DNA from: Palleronia sediminis
GTDB lineage: Bacteria > Pseudomonadota > Alphaproteobacteria > Rhodobacterales > Rhodobacteraceae
Length of the DNA: 64,000 nucleotides
Direction: 5' to 3'
Assembly: GCF_004358695.1 (NCBI RefSeq)
Contig: NZ_SNAA01000003.1
Location: 124,001-188,000, forward strand
This document shows positions 34,416 through 44,092 of the stretch, one piece after another. The position numbers and the translations under genes are program-made. The stretch's first letter is position 1, and each line of letters opens with the position of its first letter. The notes below the pieces were generated by a model. That model worked only from the letters and a program-made list of their open reading frames with translations, made no database searches and was not told the DNA's origin.

Positions 34416-35323
34416 CCGATCACCGGCGCGATGGAATAGAGTTCGTCGGGCCGCAGCAGCAGGTCGAGCGCGAGCTTGCCGCATACCAGCAGCACCAGCC
34501 CGGCAAGCGCGATGCGCAGCTGCTCGGCCTTCATCTTGAGGCCGATCTGCGTGCCCACCTGCGCGCCGATCACCCCCCCGACGAGCAGCAGCACCGCCAG
34601 CGCCACGTCGACGGTATAGGTCGTCATCGCGTGCATCATCGTGGTAAAGGCCGCGACGAAAACGATGTTGAACAGCGACGTGCCGATCACGACCTTGGTC
34701 GGCATCCCCAGCAGGTAGATCATCGCCGGGACCAGAACGAACCCGCCGCCCACCCCCATGATCGCGGCCAGCATCCCGACGAGAAAGCCGATGGCGATCG
34801 GCGGCAGCACCGAGATGTAGAGCCCCGAGGTGCGGAACTTGACCTTGCCGGGCAGTGCATGGACCCATGTATGACGCCGCCGCGCCGGTGCCGCGCCCGA
34901 GCGGCTGCGCAGGATGGCGTTCAGCGACTCCACGAACATCAGCGCGCCGATGATCCCGAGGAACACGACATAGCTGAGCCGTACCAGCAGATCGACCTGG
35001 CCCATCTCGCGCAGGGTCGCGAAGATCTCGACCCCCACGGCCGACCCGCCGATCCCGCCGATCAGCAGGACCGTTCCCATTCGGAAATCGACCGTTCGTC
35101 GCCGCAGATGCGCCAGCAACCCCGACAGGGACGCGGCGACGATCTGGTTGGCCTGCGTCGCGACCGCCACGGCCGGCGGGATGCCGATAAAGAACAGCAG
35201 CGGCGTCATCAGGAACCCGCCGCCCACCCCGAACATCCCCGACAGCACGCCCACGAGCGTGCCGAGACCCAGTAGCAGGATCACGTTCACCGAGACTTCG
35301 GCGATGGGAAGATAGATCTGCAT
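34412..35323 (-). CDS. TauE/SafE sulfite exporter family protein
   Basis: A 303-residue membrane protein with about eight transmembrane helices in two repeats. Each repeat has the family motif: GMFGVGGGFLMTPLLFFIGIPP near 30-50 and MGVGGGFVLVPAMIYLLGMP near 188-208. Such carriers export sulfite, sulfoacetate or related organosulfur anions. The substrate here is not shown. It overlaps the TIGR02186 gene (ATGA), which supports a two-gene operon. Confidence 0.88.
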   Translation of the reverse strand: MQIYLPIAEVSVNVILLLGLGTLVGVLSGMFGVGGGFLMTPLLFFIGIPPAVAVATQANQIVAASLSGLLAHLRRRTVDFRMGTVLLIGGIGGSAVGVEIFATLREMGQVDLLVRLSYVVFLGIIGALMFVESLNAILRSRSGAAPARRRHTWVHALPGKVKFRTSGLYISVLPPIAIGFLVGMLAAIMGVGGGFVLVPAMIYLLGMPTKVVIGTSLFNIVFVAAFTTMMHAMTTYTVDVALAVLLLVGGVIGAQVGTQIGLKMKAEQLRIALAGLVLLVCGKLALDLLLRPDELYSIAPVIG

Positions 35324-35419
35324 GCGACCCCCGCGGCGTCGGGCTTGAGCATAGCGCCTTCCCCGCCGTCGGGGAAAGCGGGCTTTGTCGGCCCGGAATG
35401 GCGGCGGGGCCGTCGCCGC

Positions 35420-36223
35420 TCAGCGTTTGAGGTAGTGCCGCAGGATCGTCTCGAGCTTGGCGGCGCCCAGCGGGGCCATCTTTTTCGTGTGGTCGTGGCC
35501 GATGGCCTCGTCCGACAGCCCGGCAGCCATGTTCGTCACCGTCGAGATCGCGGCGACGCGCAACCCCAGGAACCGTGCGAGGATGACCTCGGGGACGGTC
35601 GACATGCCGACCGCATCCGCGCCCAGCATGCGGATGGCGCGGATCTCGGCCGGGGTCTCGAAAGAGGGGCCGGAATACCAGGCATAGACGCCTTCGTGCA
35701 GCTCGGTGCCCGTGGCCTCGGCCGCCGCGCGCAGATCGGCGCGCAGATCGGCGTCATAGGCCCCGCCCATCGGCACGAAGCGCGCGTCGGTCCGCTCCCC
35801 GATCAGCGGGTTCAGCCCCGAGAAATTGATATGATCGCTCAGCATCATCACGCTGCCCGTGGGCATGTCGGGGTCGAGCGATCCGGCCGCGTTGGTCAGG
35901 ATCACCGTCTCGGCGCCCAGACCCTTGAGCACCTCGAGAGGGCGGCGCATCAGCGTCGGGTCGCCCGACTCGTAGTAATGCGCGCGCCCCGCGAAAACCG
36001 CGATCCGCCGCCCTTCGAGCGTGCCGATGACCAGTCGCGGCGAATGGCCCGAGACGCCCGCATGCGGAAACCCCGACAGCCGGTCATAGGGGATGATGCC
36101 GCCCTCGGTCGTGTCGAGCGCGTCGGCCAGGTGGCCCAGGCCCGAGCCGAGCACGATCCCCATCTCGACCGAGCCCTCGCCCGCCGCGACATGGATCTCG
36201 GACACGATCGAGTTCACCGACAT
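35420..36223 (-). CDS. Purine-nucleoside phosphorylase (class II)
   Basis: A 267-residue trimeric-type phosphorylase that splits inosine, guanosine and related nucleosides with phosphate. Recognisable parts are IVLGSGLGHLADAL, FPHAGVSGHSP (phosphate site), GRAHYYESGDP, LTNAAGSLDPDMPTGSVM, the base-site segment YSGPSFETPAEIR and STVTNMAAGLS. AAGGAG precedes the ATG. It is the last gene of the nucleoside ABC transporter operon, starting one base before the permease stop, so imported nucleosides can be cleaved at once. It is the deoD/punA class by function. Confidence 0.93.
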   Translation of the reverse strand: MSVNSIVSEIHVAAGEGSVEMGIVLGSGLGHLADALDTTEGGIIPYDRLSGFPHAGVSGHSPRLVIGTLEGRRIAVFAGRAHYYESGDPTLMRRPLEVLKGLGAETVILTNAAGSLDPDMPTGSVMMLSDHINFSGLNPLIGERTDARFVPMGGAYDADLRADLRAAAEATGTELHEGVYAWYSGPSFETPAEIRAIRMLGADAVGMSTVPEVILARFLGLRVAAISTVTNMAAGLSDEAIGHDHTKKMAPLGAAKLETILRHYLKR

Positions 36224-36224
36224 A

Positions 36225-37190
36225 TCAACGCTCCTTCACATAGGGCTGACCGCCCGCCCGCGGCGGGATCGCCTTGCCGACGAACCCGGCCAGGATGACC
36301 ACGGTGAGGATATAGGGCAGCGCCAGCACAAAGGCATTGGGGATCTGCACGATCCCGAAATCGAGCGTCGAGTAGCGGTTCGACACCGCCTGGAGGAACC
36401 CGAACAGCAGGCAGGCACCCAGCGCGTGCCAGGGCCGCCACTTGGCAAAGATCAGCGCGGCCAGCGCGATGAACCCGCGCCCTGCCGTCATGTCCTTGGT
36501 GAACCCGGCGGCAAGCCCGGTCGCGAGATAGGCCCCCGCAAGCCCGGTCAGCAGGCCGCATATCATCACGGCGGCATAGCGCAGCCGCGTGACGCTGACC
36601 CCGGCCGTGTCGACCGCGCCGGGGTTCTCGCCCACCGCCCTCAGCCTCAGCCCGAAGCGGGTGCGAAACAGGATGTACCACGTCGCCGGCACGGCCAGCA
36701 GCGCGATATAGACGAGGATCGTGTGCCCCGACAGCGCCTCGGCATAGATCGGCCCGAGATAGGGCACGCCCGACAGCGCCTCGGCAAAGGGCAGGTCGAT
36801 GGACGAGAACCGCGCGTCGCCGGACAGCGCCGGGGTGCGCGAGCCCTGCGCGAACCAGTCCTGCGCGATCAGCACCGTCATGCCGGCAGCGAGGAAATTG
36901 ATCGCCACCCCCGAGATGAGTTGGTCGCCGCGAAAGGTGATCGAGGCGAGCCCGTGGATGAGGGCGAACACCATCGCCGCCCCGACGCCCGCCAGCAGCC
37001 CGACCCAGACCTGTCCCGTGACCGCCGCCACCGCCGCCGAAAAGAAGGCCGCGACCAGCATCTTGCCCTCGAGCCCGATATCGAACACGCCCGCCCGTTC
37101 CGAGAACAGCCCGGCGAGACAGGCCAGCAAAAGCGGCGTCGCCAGCCGGATCGTCGAGTCGAGGATCTGGACGATATCGACAAAGCTCAT
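36225..37190 (-). CDS. Nucleoside ABC transporter permease (NupQ type)
   Basis: A 321-residue permease with about nine helices, of the BMP-dependent nucleoside importers. Family marks are ATPLLLACLAGLFSERAGVFDIGLEGKML-type spacing at the N terminus, TFRGDQLISGVAINFLAAGMT in the middle, and the coupling region TRFGLRLRAVGENPGAVDTAGV with its EAA-like loop. It pairs with the second permease at 37187-38302, whose stop overlaps this start by four bases. Confidence 0.9.
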   Translation of the reverse strand: MSFVDIVQILDSTIRLATPLLLACLAGLFSERAGVFDIGLEGKMLVAAFFSAAVAAVTGQVWVGLLAGVGAAMVFALIHGLASITFRGDQLISGVAINFLAAGMTVLIAQDWFAQGSRTPALSGDARFSSIDLPFAEALSGVPYLGPIYAEALSGHTILVYIALLAVPATWYILFRTRFGLRLRAVGENPGAVDTAGVSVTRLRYAAVMICGLLTGLAGAYLATGLAAGFTKDMTAGRGFIALAALIFAKWRPWHALGACLLFGFLQAVSNRYSTLDFGIVQIPNAFVLALPYILTVVILAGFVGKAIPPRAGGQPYVKER

Positions 37191-38302
37191 GGGCGCGTCT
37201 CCGGGGCGAGGCCGGGTTTCGGCTGTTTGCGGAAGGTCAGGAACACCCGCTCGAGCGGGCTGCGCACCATCCCGTCGAGCGCGCCGGTGAACAGGATCAC
37301 GAGCGCCTGGATCACCACGACCATCTCGCGCGGCACGCTGGTCTCGAACTCGAGCTCGGCGCCGCCCTGGTAAAGCGCGCCGAACAGGATCGCCGCAAGC
37401 AGCACGCCCACCGGATGCGACCGCCCCATCAGCGCCACGGCGATCCCGACGAAACCCGCGCCCAGCACGTTGTCCTGGATCAGCCGCTCCTGCTCGCCCA
37501 TCACGGCGTTGACCGCCATCAAGCCGGCCAGCCCGCCCGAGATCAGCATCGCCAGCATCGTGATCCGAAAGGGCGAAATCCCGGCATAGCGCGCCGCGGG
37601 CTCGGACCGGCCGAACGCGCGGATCTCGTATCCGAGGCGGGTGCGCCAGATCAGCACCCAGACCCCCCAGCAGGCGATGAGCGCGACGATGAAACTGACA
37701 TTGAGGGGGGTGCGGCTGAACGGGATGCCGATGGCGCCGAACACCTCGAGCGCGGTGGGCAGGCGGGCGCCTTCGGGAAAGCGGACCGTCTCGGGCGCCA
37801 TGCCCGGAGCCTTGAGCGCCGAGATAAGCAGATAGACCAGCAGCGCCGAGGCTATGAAATTGAACATGATCGTCGTGATGACGATATGGCTGCCGCGACG
37901 CGCCTGGAGATAGGCCGGGATCGCGGCCCATGCCGCCCCGAAGAGCGCGCCGCCGAGGATCGCCACCGGCAAGGCGAGCGTCCAATGCGGCCATGGCACG
38001 GCAAGGCAGACCAGCGCCACGCCCAACGCGCCGAGCTGCGCCTGCCCCTCGCCGCCGATGTTGAAGAGGCTCGCGTGAAAGGCCACGGCGACGGCGAGCC
38101 CGGTAAAGACGAAATTGGTCGCGTAATACAGCGTGTAGCCCCAGCCATAGCTCGACCCGACGGCGCCGTTCACCATGATTGCGAGGGCTTCGAACGGATC
38201 CTGCCCGATCAGGGCGACGACCAGCCCCGACACGATCAGCGCCAGCGCGAGGTTGATGAAGGGGACGAGCGCGATATCGGCCCAGCGGGGCAGCTTGTCC
38301 AT
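37187..38302 (-). CDS. Nucleoside ABC transporter permease (NupP type)
   Basis: A 371-residue permease with about ten hydrophobic segments. The N-terminal half has the pattern FVFTGLAVAVAFHASLFNIGGEGQ that recurs in BMP-family permeases, followed by ARRGSHIVITTIMFNFIASALL. The coupling loop is RLGYEIRAFGRSEPAARYAGIS. It forms a heterodimer with the next permease and is energised by the ATPase at 38349-39935. The ATGA overlap supports coupled translation. Confidence 0.9.
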   Translation of the reverse strand: MDKLPRWADIALVPFINLALALIVSGLVVALIGQDPFEALAIMVNGAVGSSYGWGYTLYYATNFVFTGLAVAVAFHASLFNIGGEGQAQLGALGVALVCLAVPWPHWTLALPVAILGGALFGAAWAAIPAYLQARRGSHIVITTIMFNFIASALLVYLLISALKAPGMAPETVRFPEGARLPTALEVFGAIGIPFSRTPLNVSFIVALIACWGVWVLIWRTRLGYEIRAFGRSEPAARYAGISPFRITMLAMLISGGLAGLMAVNAVMGEQERLIQDNVLGAGFVGIAVALMGRSHPVGVLLAAILFGALYQGGAELEFETSVPREMVVVIQALVILFTGALDGMVRSPLERVFLTFRKQPKPGLAPETRP

Positions 38303-38348
38303 CAGGCGGGGCTCCTTGCGGAAAGGGGGGGTGCGGGGGGCGGGGCGG

Positions 38349-39935
38349 TCATGCCGTCTTGCCCGCGCGCCGCGCCAGGTTGGCTTCGATCTCGGCCACG
38401 GAATGGTCGCGGTCGGTTTCGGTGATGCCGGCCATCAACAGACCCAGCTCGCCCTCGTTCGTCTCGCCGGGGGTGCGCTCGCCCATGATGCGGCCGTCGA
38501 ACATGACGGCGATGCGATCCGACAGCGCCATGATCTCGTCCAGTTCGACCGATACCAGCAGAATCGCCTTGCCCCGGTCGCGCAGCGCCACGATCTGCTC
38601 GTGAATGAACTCGATCGCGCCGATATCGACGCCGCGGGTCGGCTGGCCGATCAGCAAGAGGTCCGGCTCGCGCTCGAGTTCGCGGGCGATGACGAGTTTC
38701 TGCTGGTTGCCGCCCGAAAAGCTCTTGGCGGTCAGCCAGGGGTCGGTGGGGCGGATGTCGAACCGGGCGATCTTGGCGCGCGCATCCTCGCGCAGCGCCT
38801 CGTTATCCATCAGCAGCCCGCGGTTGAAACGCGGATCGTCGTGATAGCCGAAGCCCGCGTTTTCCCAGGCGTGAAACTCCATGATGAGCCCCTCGCGCTG
38901 GCGGTCCTCGGGGACATGGGCGATGCCGCGCTGGCGCCGCGTGCGGGCGTCCGACCGCGCGCCCGTCAGGTCCAGCGCCGTGCCGTTCATCGTGACGCGG
39001 CCGCGCCCCTCGCGCATCCCGCCCAGAACCTCGAGCAGTTCTGACTGCCCGTTGCCGGCCACACCGGCCAGCCCGAGGATCTCGCCCCGACGCACCCGAA
39101 GCGACACCCCGCGCAGCCGCTCGACGCCGGCATCGTCCCTGACCGACAGGTTCTCGACCTCGAGCACCACGTCGCCGGGCGTGGCGGGAGCCTTGTCGAC
39201 GCGCAGCAGCACCTTGCGGCCGACCATCAGCTCGGCCAGCTCCTCGGGGCTGGTCTCGGCGGTGTTCACCGTCGCCTCCATCTCGCCACGGCGCATGACG
39301 CTGACCGTGTCGGTCACCTCCATGATCTCGCGCAGCTTGTGCGTGATGAGGATGACGGTCTTTCCCTCGCGCTTGAGCCCCTGGAGGATGCGGAACAGGT
39401 GATCCGCCTCGGCCGGGGTCAGAACGCCCGTCGGCTCGTCGAGGATCAGGATATCGGCCCGGCGATAGAGCGCCTTGAGGATCTCGACGCGCTGCTGCAT
39501 CCCCACGCCCAGATCCTCGATCCGGGCATCGGGGTCGACGTGAAGCTCGTATTCATCGGAAAGCTGCTTGAGCAGCTTGCGCGCCCGCGCGAGCGAGCTT
39601 CGCAGAAGGGGGCCTTCTTCGGCGCCGAGGACGATGTTCTCGAGCACGGTGAAATTCTGCACCAGCTTGAAATGCTGGAACACCATGCCGATGCCCGCGG
39701 CGATCGCGGCCTGGCTGTCGGGGATCTCGGTGCGGGTGCCGCGGATGAACACGTCGCCCGAATCGGCCTTGTAGAACCCGTAGAGGATCGACATCAGCGT
39801 CGATTTCCCGGCCCCGTTCTCGCCGATGATGCCGTGGATCGTGCCCGGCATGACGCGGATCGAGATATTCCTGTTGGCCTGGACCTGCCCGAACGACTTG
39901 GAGATGCCTTTCAGCTCGATCGCGGGCTCGGTCAT
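38349..39935 (-). CDS. Nucleoside ABC transporter ATP-binding protein (tandem domains)
   Basis: A 528-residue protein with two ABC domains. Domain 1 (about 1-240) has Walker A GENGAGKSTLMSILYG, Walker B ILILDEPTGVLTPAEADHLF and a signature VGMQQRVEILKAL-type sequence. Domain 2 (about 255-515) has a degenerate Walker A, GVAGNGQSELLEVLGG, with Gln in place of the Lys, and signature FSGGNQQKLVIARELE. As in sugar and nucleoside importers of this class, one site is probably inactive or weak. AAGGCCGCC precedes the ATG. Confidence 0.93.
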   Translation of the reverse strand: MTEPAIELKGISKSFGQVQANRNISIRVMPGTIHGIIGENGAGKSTLMSILYGFYKADSGDVFIRGTRTEIPDSQAAIAAGIGMVFQHFKLVQNFTVLENIVLGAEEGPLLRSSLARARKLLKQLSDEYELHVDPDARIEDLGVGMQQRVEILKALYRRADILILDEPTGVLTPAEADHLFRILQGLKREGKTVILITHKLREIMEVTDTVSVMRRGEMEATVNTAETSPEELAELMVGRKVLLRVDKAPATPGDVVLEVENLSVRDDAGVERLRGVSLRVRRGEILGLAGVAGNGQSELLEVLGGMREGRGRVTMNGTALDLTGARSDARTRRQRGIAHVPEDRQREGLIMEFHAWENAGFGYHDDPRFNRGLLMDNEALREDARAKIARFDIRPTDPWLTAKSFSGGNQQKLVIARELEREPDLLLIGQPTRGVDIGAIEFIHEQIVALRDRGKAILLVSVELDEIMALSDRIAVMFDGRIMGERTPGETNEGELGLLMAGITETDRDHSVAEIEANLARRAGKTA

Positions 39936-39960
39936 GCGGAGGCGGCCTTTGCAAGGGGTC

Positions 39961-39990
39961 GGCCGCGCCGCCCGGATCGGCGGCGCGGCC
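39961..39990 (-). terminator. Strong intercistronic hairpin between the binding-protein and ATPase genes
   Basis: GGCCGCGCCGCC (39961-39972) and GGCGGCGCGGCC (39979-39990) form a perfect 12-bp stem with a six-base loop. On the minus strand it follows the binding-protein stop and has no T run. It may stop part of the transcripts or protect the upstream mRNA, giving more binding protein than transporter. Confidence 0.6.
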
Positions 39991-40007
39991 TGCGTTTCAC
40001 TGTCGGA

Positions 40008-41009
<1,002 letters not shown>

Positions 41010-41163
41010 GGTCGGTCTCTCCCAGATGCCTGCGGATCGTCGGCGCACGGCGCGCCGCGATCCGTTCGTGACCCCGCGATAAGGCCGGAGCGGCCGCGAA
41101 GGGTCAAGACCGGAAGCGGCCACAAACGCGCCAGCGCCGGGTGAAACGGCGCTTCTCGTTGCG

Positions 41164-41577
41164 TCATGGGGCGAGGTCGCGGGCCATCACGATGGCGTCC
41201 TGGGGCGGTGTCGCCTCGGTGTAATAGGCGCGGCGCAGCCCGCAGGCGGCATAGCCCTCGGCCTCGTAAAGCGCGCGGGCGGCCCGGTTGCCGTCTGCGA
41301 CCTCGAGCAGGCTGCGCCCCGCGCCGCGCGCCCGCGCCTCGGCGTGATAGATGGCCAGCAGGGCGCGCCCCAGACCCCGGCGCCGCGCGTGCGGGGCGAC
41401 CGCCACGGTCAACAGTTCGGCCTCGTCCAGAACGACGCGCCCGATGGCGAAGCCGTCGGGCCGGATGGCGAGGATGGCGCCCGGCATCATCCTGAGCGTC
41501 GCGATCTCGGCTGCCGACCACGGCCGCGGCACCGTCATGGCGGCGGCGTGCAGGCGCGCAAGCTCGGCGTCGGTCAT
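41164..41577 (-). CDS. rimI: GNAT acetyltransferase, RimI-like
   Basis: A 137-residue GNAT protein, probably RimI, which acetylates the N-terminal Ala of ribosomal protein S18. The acetyl-CoA site is VAPHARRRGLGRALLAIYHAEA (motif R-x-x-G-x-G/A) with the following LLEVADGNRAARALYEAEGY. Substrate is not proven by sequence. Its start overlaps the tsaB stop, an arrangement common for rimI next to the t6A gene. Confidence 0.85.
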   Translation of the reverse strand: MTDAELARLHAAAMTVPRPWSAAEIATLRMMPGAILAIRPDGFAIGRVVLDEAELLTVAVAPHARRRGLGRALLAIYHAEARARGAGRSLLEVADGNRAARALYEAEGYAACGLRRAYYTEATPPQDAIVMARDLAP

Positions 41578-42203
41578 GCGATGGGCGGCGCGGGCCGCGC
41601 GGGCGCGGCATCGGGCGCGCGGATATAGAGCGGTGCGGGCCGGGCGGCGCCGGGATCGGCCGCCGCCCCGATCCGCGCGATGGCCTCGGCCAAGGGCATC
41701 GCCGGTTCGGCCGGTCGCCCGCCACAGGCCGCGGCAAGGCGCGCCGCCTCGAACCCGATCACCCTTGCCCCGTCAGGCAGAGGGGGCAGCGCGTCGAGCG
41801 CGGCCATCTCGGGCGCGCCGCCCTCCGCCGCGAGATAGAGCTTGCCGCCGCGCGCATCGACGCTGGTCACGCAGGGGCGGGCGCATCCCAGCCCGAGCGC
41901 ATCGAGCGTCGAGACCCCGACCGCCGGGATGCCGAGCCCCATGGACAGGCCGCGCGCCGCAGCGACCGAGATGCGGATGCCGGTGAAGTTGCCCGGCCCG
42001 ACCCCCACGGCGATCCGGTCGAGATCGGCCCATTCGGCGCCGGCCTCTTGCAGCAGCTCGCCCAGCAGGACCATCAGCCGCTCGGCCTGACCGCGGGTCA
42101 TGTCCTCGTGGCGATGGGCCACGATGCGCTCGCCCGACAGCAAAGCGGCCGCGCAATGCGCGGCCGATGTGTCGAACCCGAGGGTCGGTCGCGGGTCAGG
42201 CAA
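41574..42203 (-). CDS. tsaB: tRNA t6A modification protein TsaB
   Basis: A 209-residue ASKHA-fold protein, the non-catalytic partner of TsaD in making N6-threonylcarbamoyladenosine in tRNA. Features are the N-terminal LGFDTSAAHCAAALL, VGVGPGNFTGIRISVAAARGLSMGL and SVDARGGKLYLAAEG. The start is TTG at 42203; no ATG or GTG lies nearby in frame, and GAGG is at normal distance. It overlaps the nfuA stop by eight bases, and its own stop overlaps rimI. The C-terminal tail is Ala/Pro rich. Confidence 0.9.
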   Translation of the reverse strand: MPDPRPTLGFDTSAAHCAAALLSGERIVAHRHEDMTRGQAERLMVLLGELLQEAGAEWADLDRIAVGVGPGNFTGIRISVAAARGLSMGLGIPAVGVSTLDALGLGCARPCVTSVDARGGKLYLAAEGGAPEMAALDALPPLPDGARVIGFEAARLAAACGGRPAEPAMPLAEAIARIGAAADPGAARPAPLYIRAPDAAPARPAPPIA

Positions 42204-42756
42204 CCGGGCGAACCTCGACCACCTCGGGGATGTAATGGCGCAGCAGGTTCTCGATCCCCATCTTGAGCGTCAGCGTGGACGAGGGGCATCCGGCGCAGGC
42301 GCCCTGCATATGCAGATAGACCACGCCCCGGTCAAAGCCGTGGAACGTAATGTCGCCGCCATCCTGCGCGACGGCCGGGCGCACGCGGGTGTCCAGCAGC
42401 TCCTTGATCTGGACGACGATCTCGCCGTCGGGACCGTCATGCGCGGCATGGCCGCCGGCGGCCTGCCCATCGGTGGTCATGACCGGCTGGCCGGACTGGA
42501 AATGCTCCATGATGGCGCCGAGGATCGCGGGCTTGATATGGTCCCACTCGGCCCCTTCGGCCTTGGTCACGGTCACGAAGTCGTTTCCGAGAAACACCCC
42601 CGTCGTGCCCTCGACCCCGAAGATCCGCTGCGCGAGCGGCGAGTCGCCCGCCGCGTCGGGCGTCGGGAAATCGGCGGTCCCGCTGTCCAGCACGGTCTGG
42701 CCGGGCAGGAACTTCAGCGTAGCGGGGTTCGGCGTGGTTTCGGTCTGGATGAACAT
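42196..42756 (-). CDS. nfuA: NfuA/NifU-type iron-sulfur carrier
   Basis: A 186-residue Fe-S scaffold/carrier. The N-terminal Nfu domain has MFIQTETTPNPATLKFLPG and GVFLGNDFVTVTKAEGAEW. The C-terminal NifU domain carries the cluster motif CAGCPSST (C-x-x-C) after RPAVAQDGGDITFHGFDRG. It delivers 4Fe-4S clusters to target enzymes such as aconitase-type proteins. The ATG at 42756 is the family start. It is the first gene of the nfuA-tsaB-rimI transcript. Confidence 0.93.
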   Translation of the reverse strand: MFIQTETTPNPATLKFLPGQTVLDSGTADFPTPDAAGDSPLAQRIFGVEGTTGVFLGNDFVTVTKAEGAEWDHIKPAILGAIMEHFQSGQPVMTTDGQAAGGHAAHDGPDGEIVVQIKELLDTRVRPAVAQDGGDITFHGFDRGVVYLHMQGACAGCPSSTLTLKMGIENLLRHYIPEVVEVRPVA

Positions 42757-42824
42757 CGGACAGCCCTTTCAGTACCTCCCCGATATGCGAAGCCGCCGGG
42801 CGCGTGTCAATCCTTGGAACGATT

Positions 42825-43571
42825 CTAAATTAGCCCGATCCGCTGGGCCGCGATCAGCAGCCCGAGCAGGATGGGCTGGTGCAGCAGGTAGATCGCGAGA
42901 CTGTTCCGCCCCATGCGCGCCACCGGATCGCCCGCGACCGGCCCGCGGCGCAGCGGCACGACCGGGGCCAGCGCGACGCCCAGCAGCATGAGCGCGAACC
43001 ACGGGAAGATCGGCTCGTAATCGAACGAGGGCAGGGGCGTCGGCGACAGGCCCAGCGGGGTCAGCCAGGGGCTTGCGAAGATCGGCGAGACGAACAGCCA
43101 CTGCCCCGCAAAGACGACGATGCCCGCCAGCGCCGCGGCGGGCGCGCCGATGCGGGCGGGCAGCAGCACGAAGGGCAGGGCCAGCACCGAGAATGTCGCG
43201 ATGGCGTGCAGGATGCCGAACCACACCGGCCAGGGCATCGCGGCCCAGGTCGCGACCGTGACCACCGCCGCCGCTGCCGCGATCCGCAACAGGCGCCGCA
43301 GGTAGGGCCGCCATCGCAGGCCCCCTTGGGCGGCGATGGCCAGCGACAGTCCCGCCAGTGCGATAAAGCTGCCCGCGATGGCCATGGCGAATCCGCGCCA
43401 GAGCGGATGACCGCCCACGGGCCAGTCGACGATGCCGAGAAAGCTGAGGTCGAAGCTGAAATGATAGACGATCATCGCGATCAGCGCGACGCCCCGCGCC
43501 CGGTCGATCCAGGCGATCCGCTGCGCCGGCGCGGCCGAAAGCGGGGTCGCCCGCGCGGGCGTGTCGGTCAC
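42825..43571 (-). CDS. DUF1624 / HGSNAT-like acyltransferase-type membrane protein
   Basis: A 248-residue protein with about seven transmembrane helices. The N-terminal RIAWIDRARGVALIAMIVYHFSFD-type spacing carries the conserved RARG and YHFSFDL that mark DUF1624 (heparan-alpha-glucosaminide N-acetyltransferase-like). The last helix has the NSLAIYLLHQPILLG motif seen in membrane acyltransferases. Substrate unknown. The start is GTG 43571, overlapping the upstream UspA stop (GTGA). Confidence 0.85.
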   Translation of the reverse strand: MTDTPARATPLSAAPAQRIAWIDRARGVALIAMIVYHFSFDLSFLGIVDWPVGGHPLWRGFAMAIAGSFIALAGLSLAIAAQGGLRWRPYLRRLLRIAAAAAVVTVATWAAMPWPVWFGILHAIATFSVLALPFVLLPARIGAPAAALAGIVVFAGQWLFVSPIFASPWLTPLGLSPTPLPSFDYEPIFPWFALMLLGVALAPVVPLRRGPVAGDPVARMGRNSLAIYLLHQPILLGLLIAAQRIGLI

Positions 43572-44023
43572 GTGATCTGCTCGAGCTGGGTCTTGTCGAG
43601 CCCGCCGGGCACGATGGTCAGCGGCACCGGCAGCCCGCCCGAGACGCGCACGAGCTGCGTGACCAGCGGGCCCGGCCCCTGCTTGCCCTGTCCCGCGCCC
43701 AGAACCACGACCCCGATCTCGGGATCCTCGCGGATATGGGCCAGCAGTTCGGGCACATGCTCGCCCTCGCGTATGACAAGCTCGGGATCGACGTTCAGCC
43801 GGTCGCGCATCCACTTGGCGAATACCTCGAAATGGGCGTGGATGCGCTCGCGCGCCTCTTCGCGCATGATCGTGCCGACGCCGATCCAGTGGCTGAACTC
43901 CTCGGGGGGGATGATCGACAGGATCGTGACACCGCCGCCGGTATTGGCCGCGCGCATCGCCGCGAAACGCATCGCGTTGAGACATTCGCGGCTGTCGTCC
44001 AGCACCACAAGGAACTTGCGCAT
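43568..44023 (-). CDS. Universal stress protein (UspA family)
   Basis: A 151-residue cytoplasmic UspA-fold protein. The N terminus MRKFLVVLDDSRECLNAMRFA and the nucleotide-loop region VVVLGAGQGKQGPGPLVTQLV (G-x2-G-x-G-like) fit ATP-binding members. The C terminus has LPVPLTIVPGGL, the usual last strand. GGAGGT is well placed before ATG 44023. It overlaps the DUF1624 gene downstream, so the two may be made together. Confidence 0.86.
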   Translation of the reverse strand: MRKFLVVLDDSRECLNAMRFAAMRAANTGGGVTILSIIPPEEFSHWIGVGTIMREEARERIHAHFEVFAKWMRDRLNVDPELVIREGEHVPELLAHIREDPEIGVVVLGAGQGKQGPGPLVTQLVRVSGGLPVPLTIVPGGLDKTQLEQIT

Positions 44024-44092
44024 CGGGATACCTCCGCGGGGCAGAATGGCGCAGCGGCCGGCGCCGCGCAACTCGGCCCGCGCGCGACCGGG

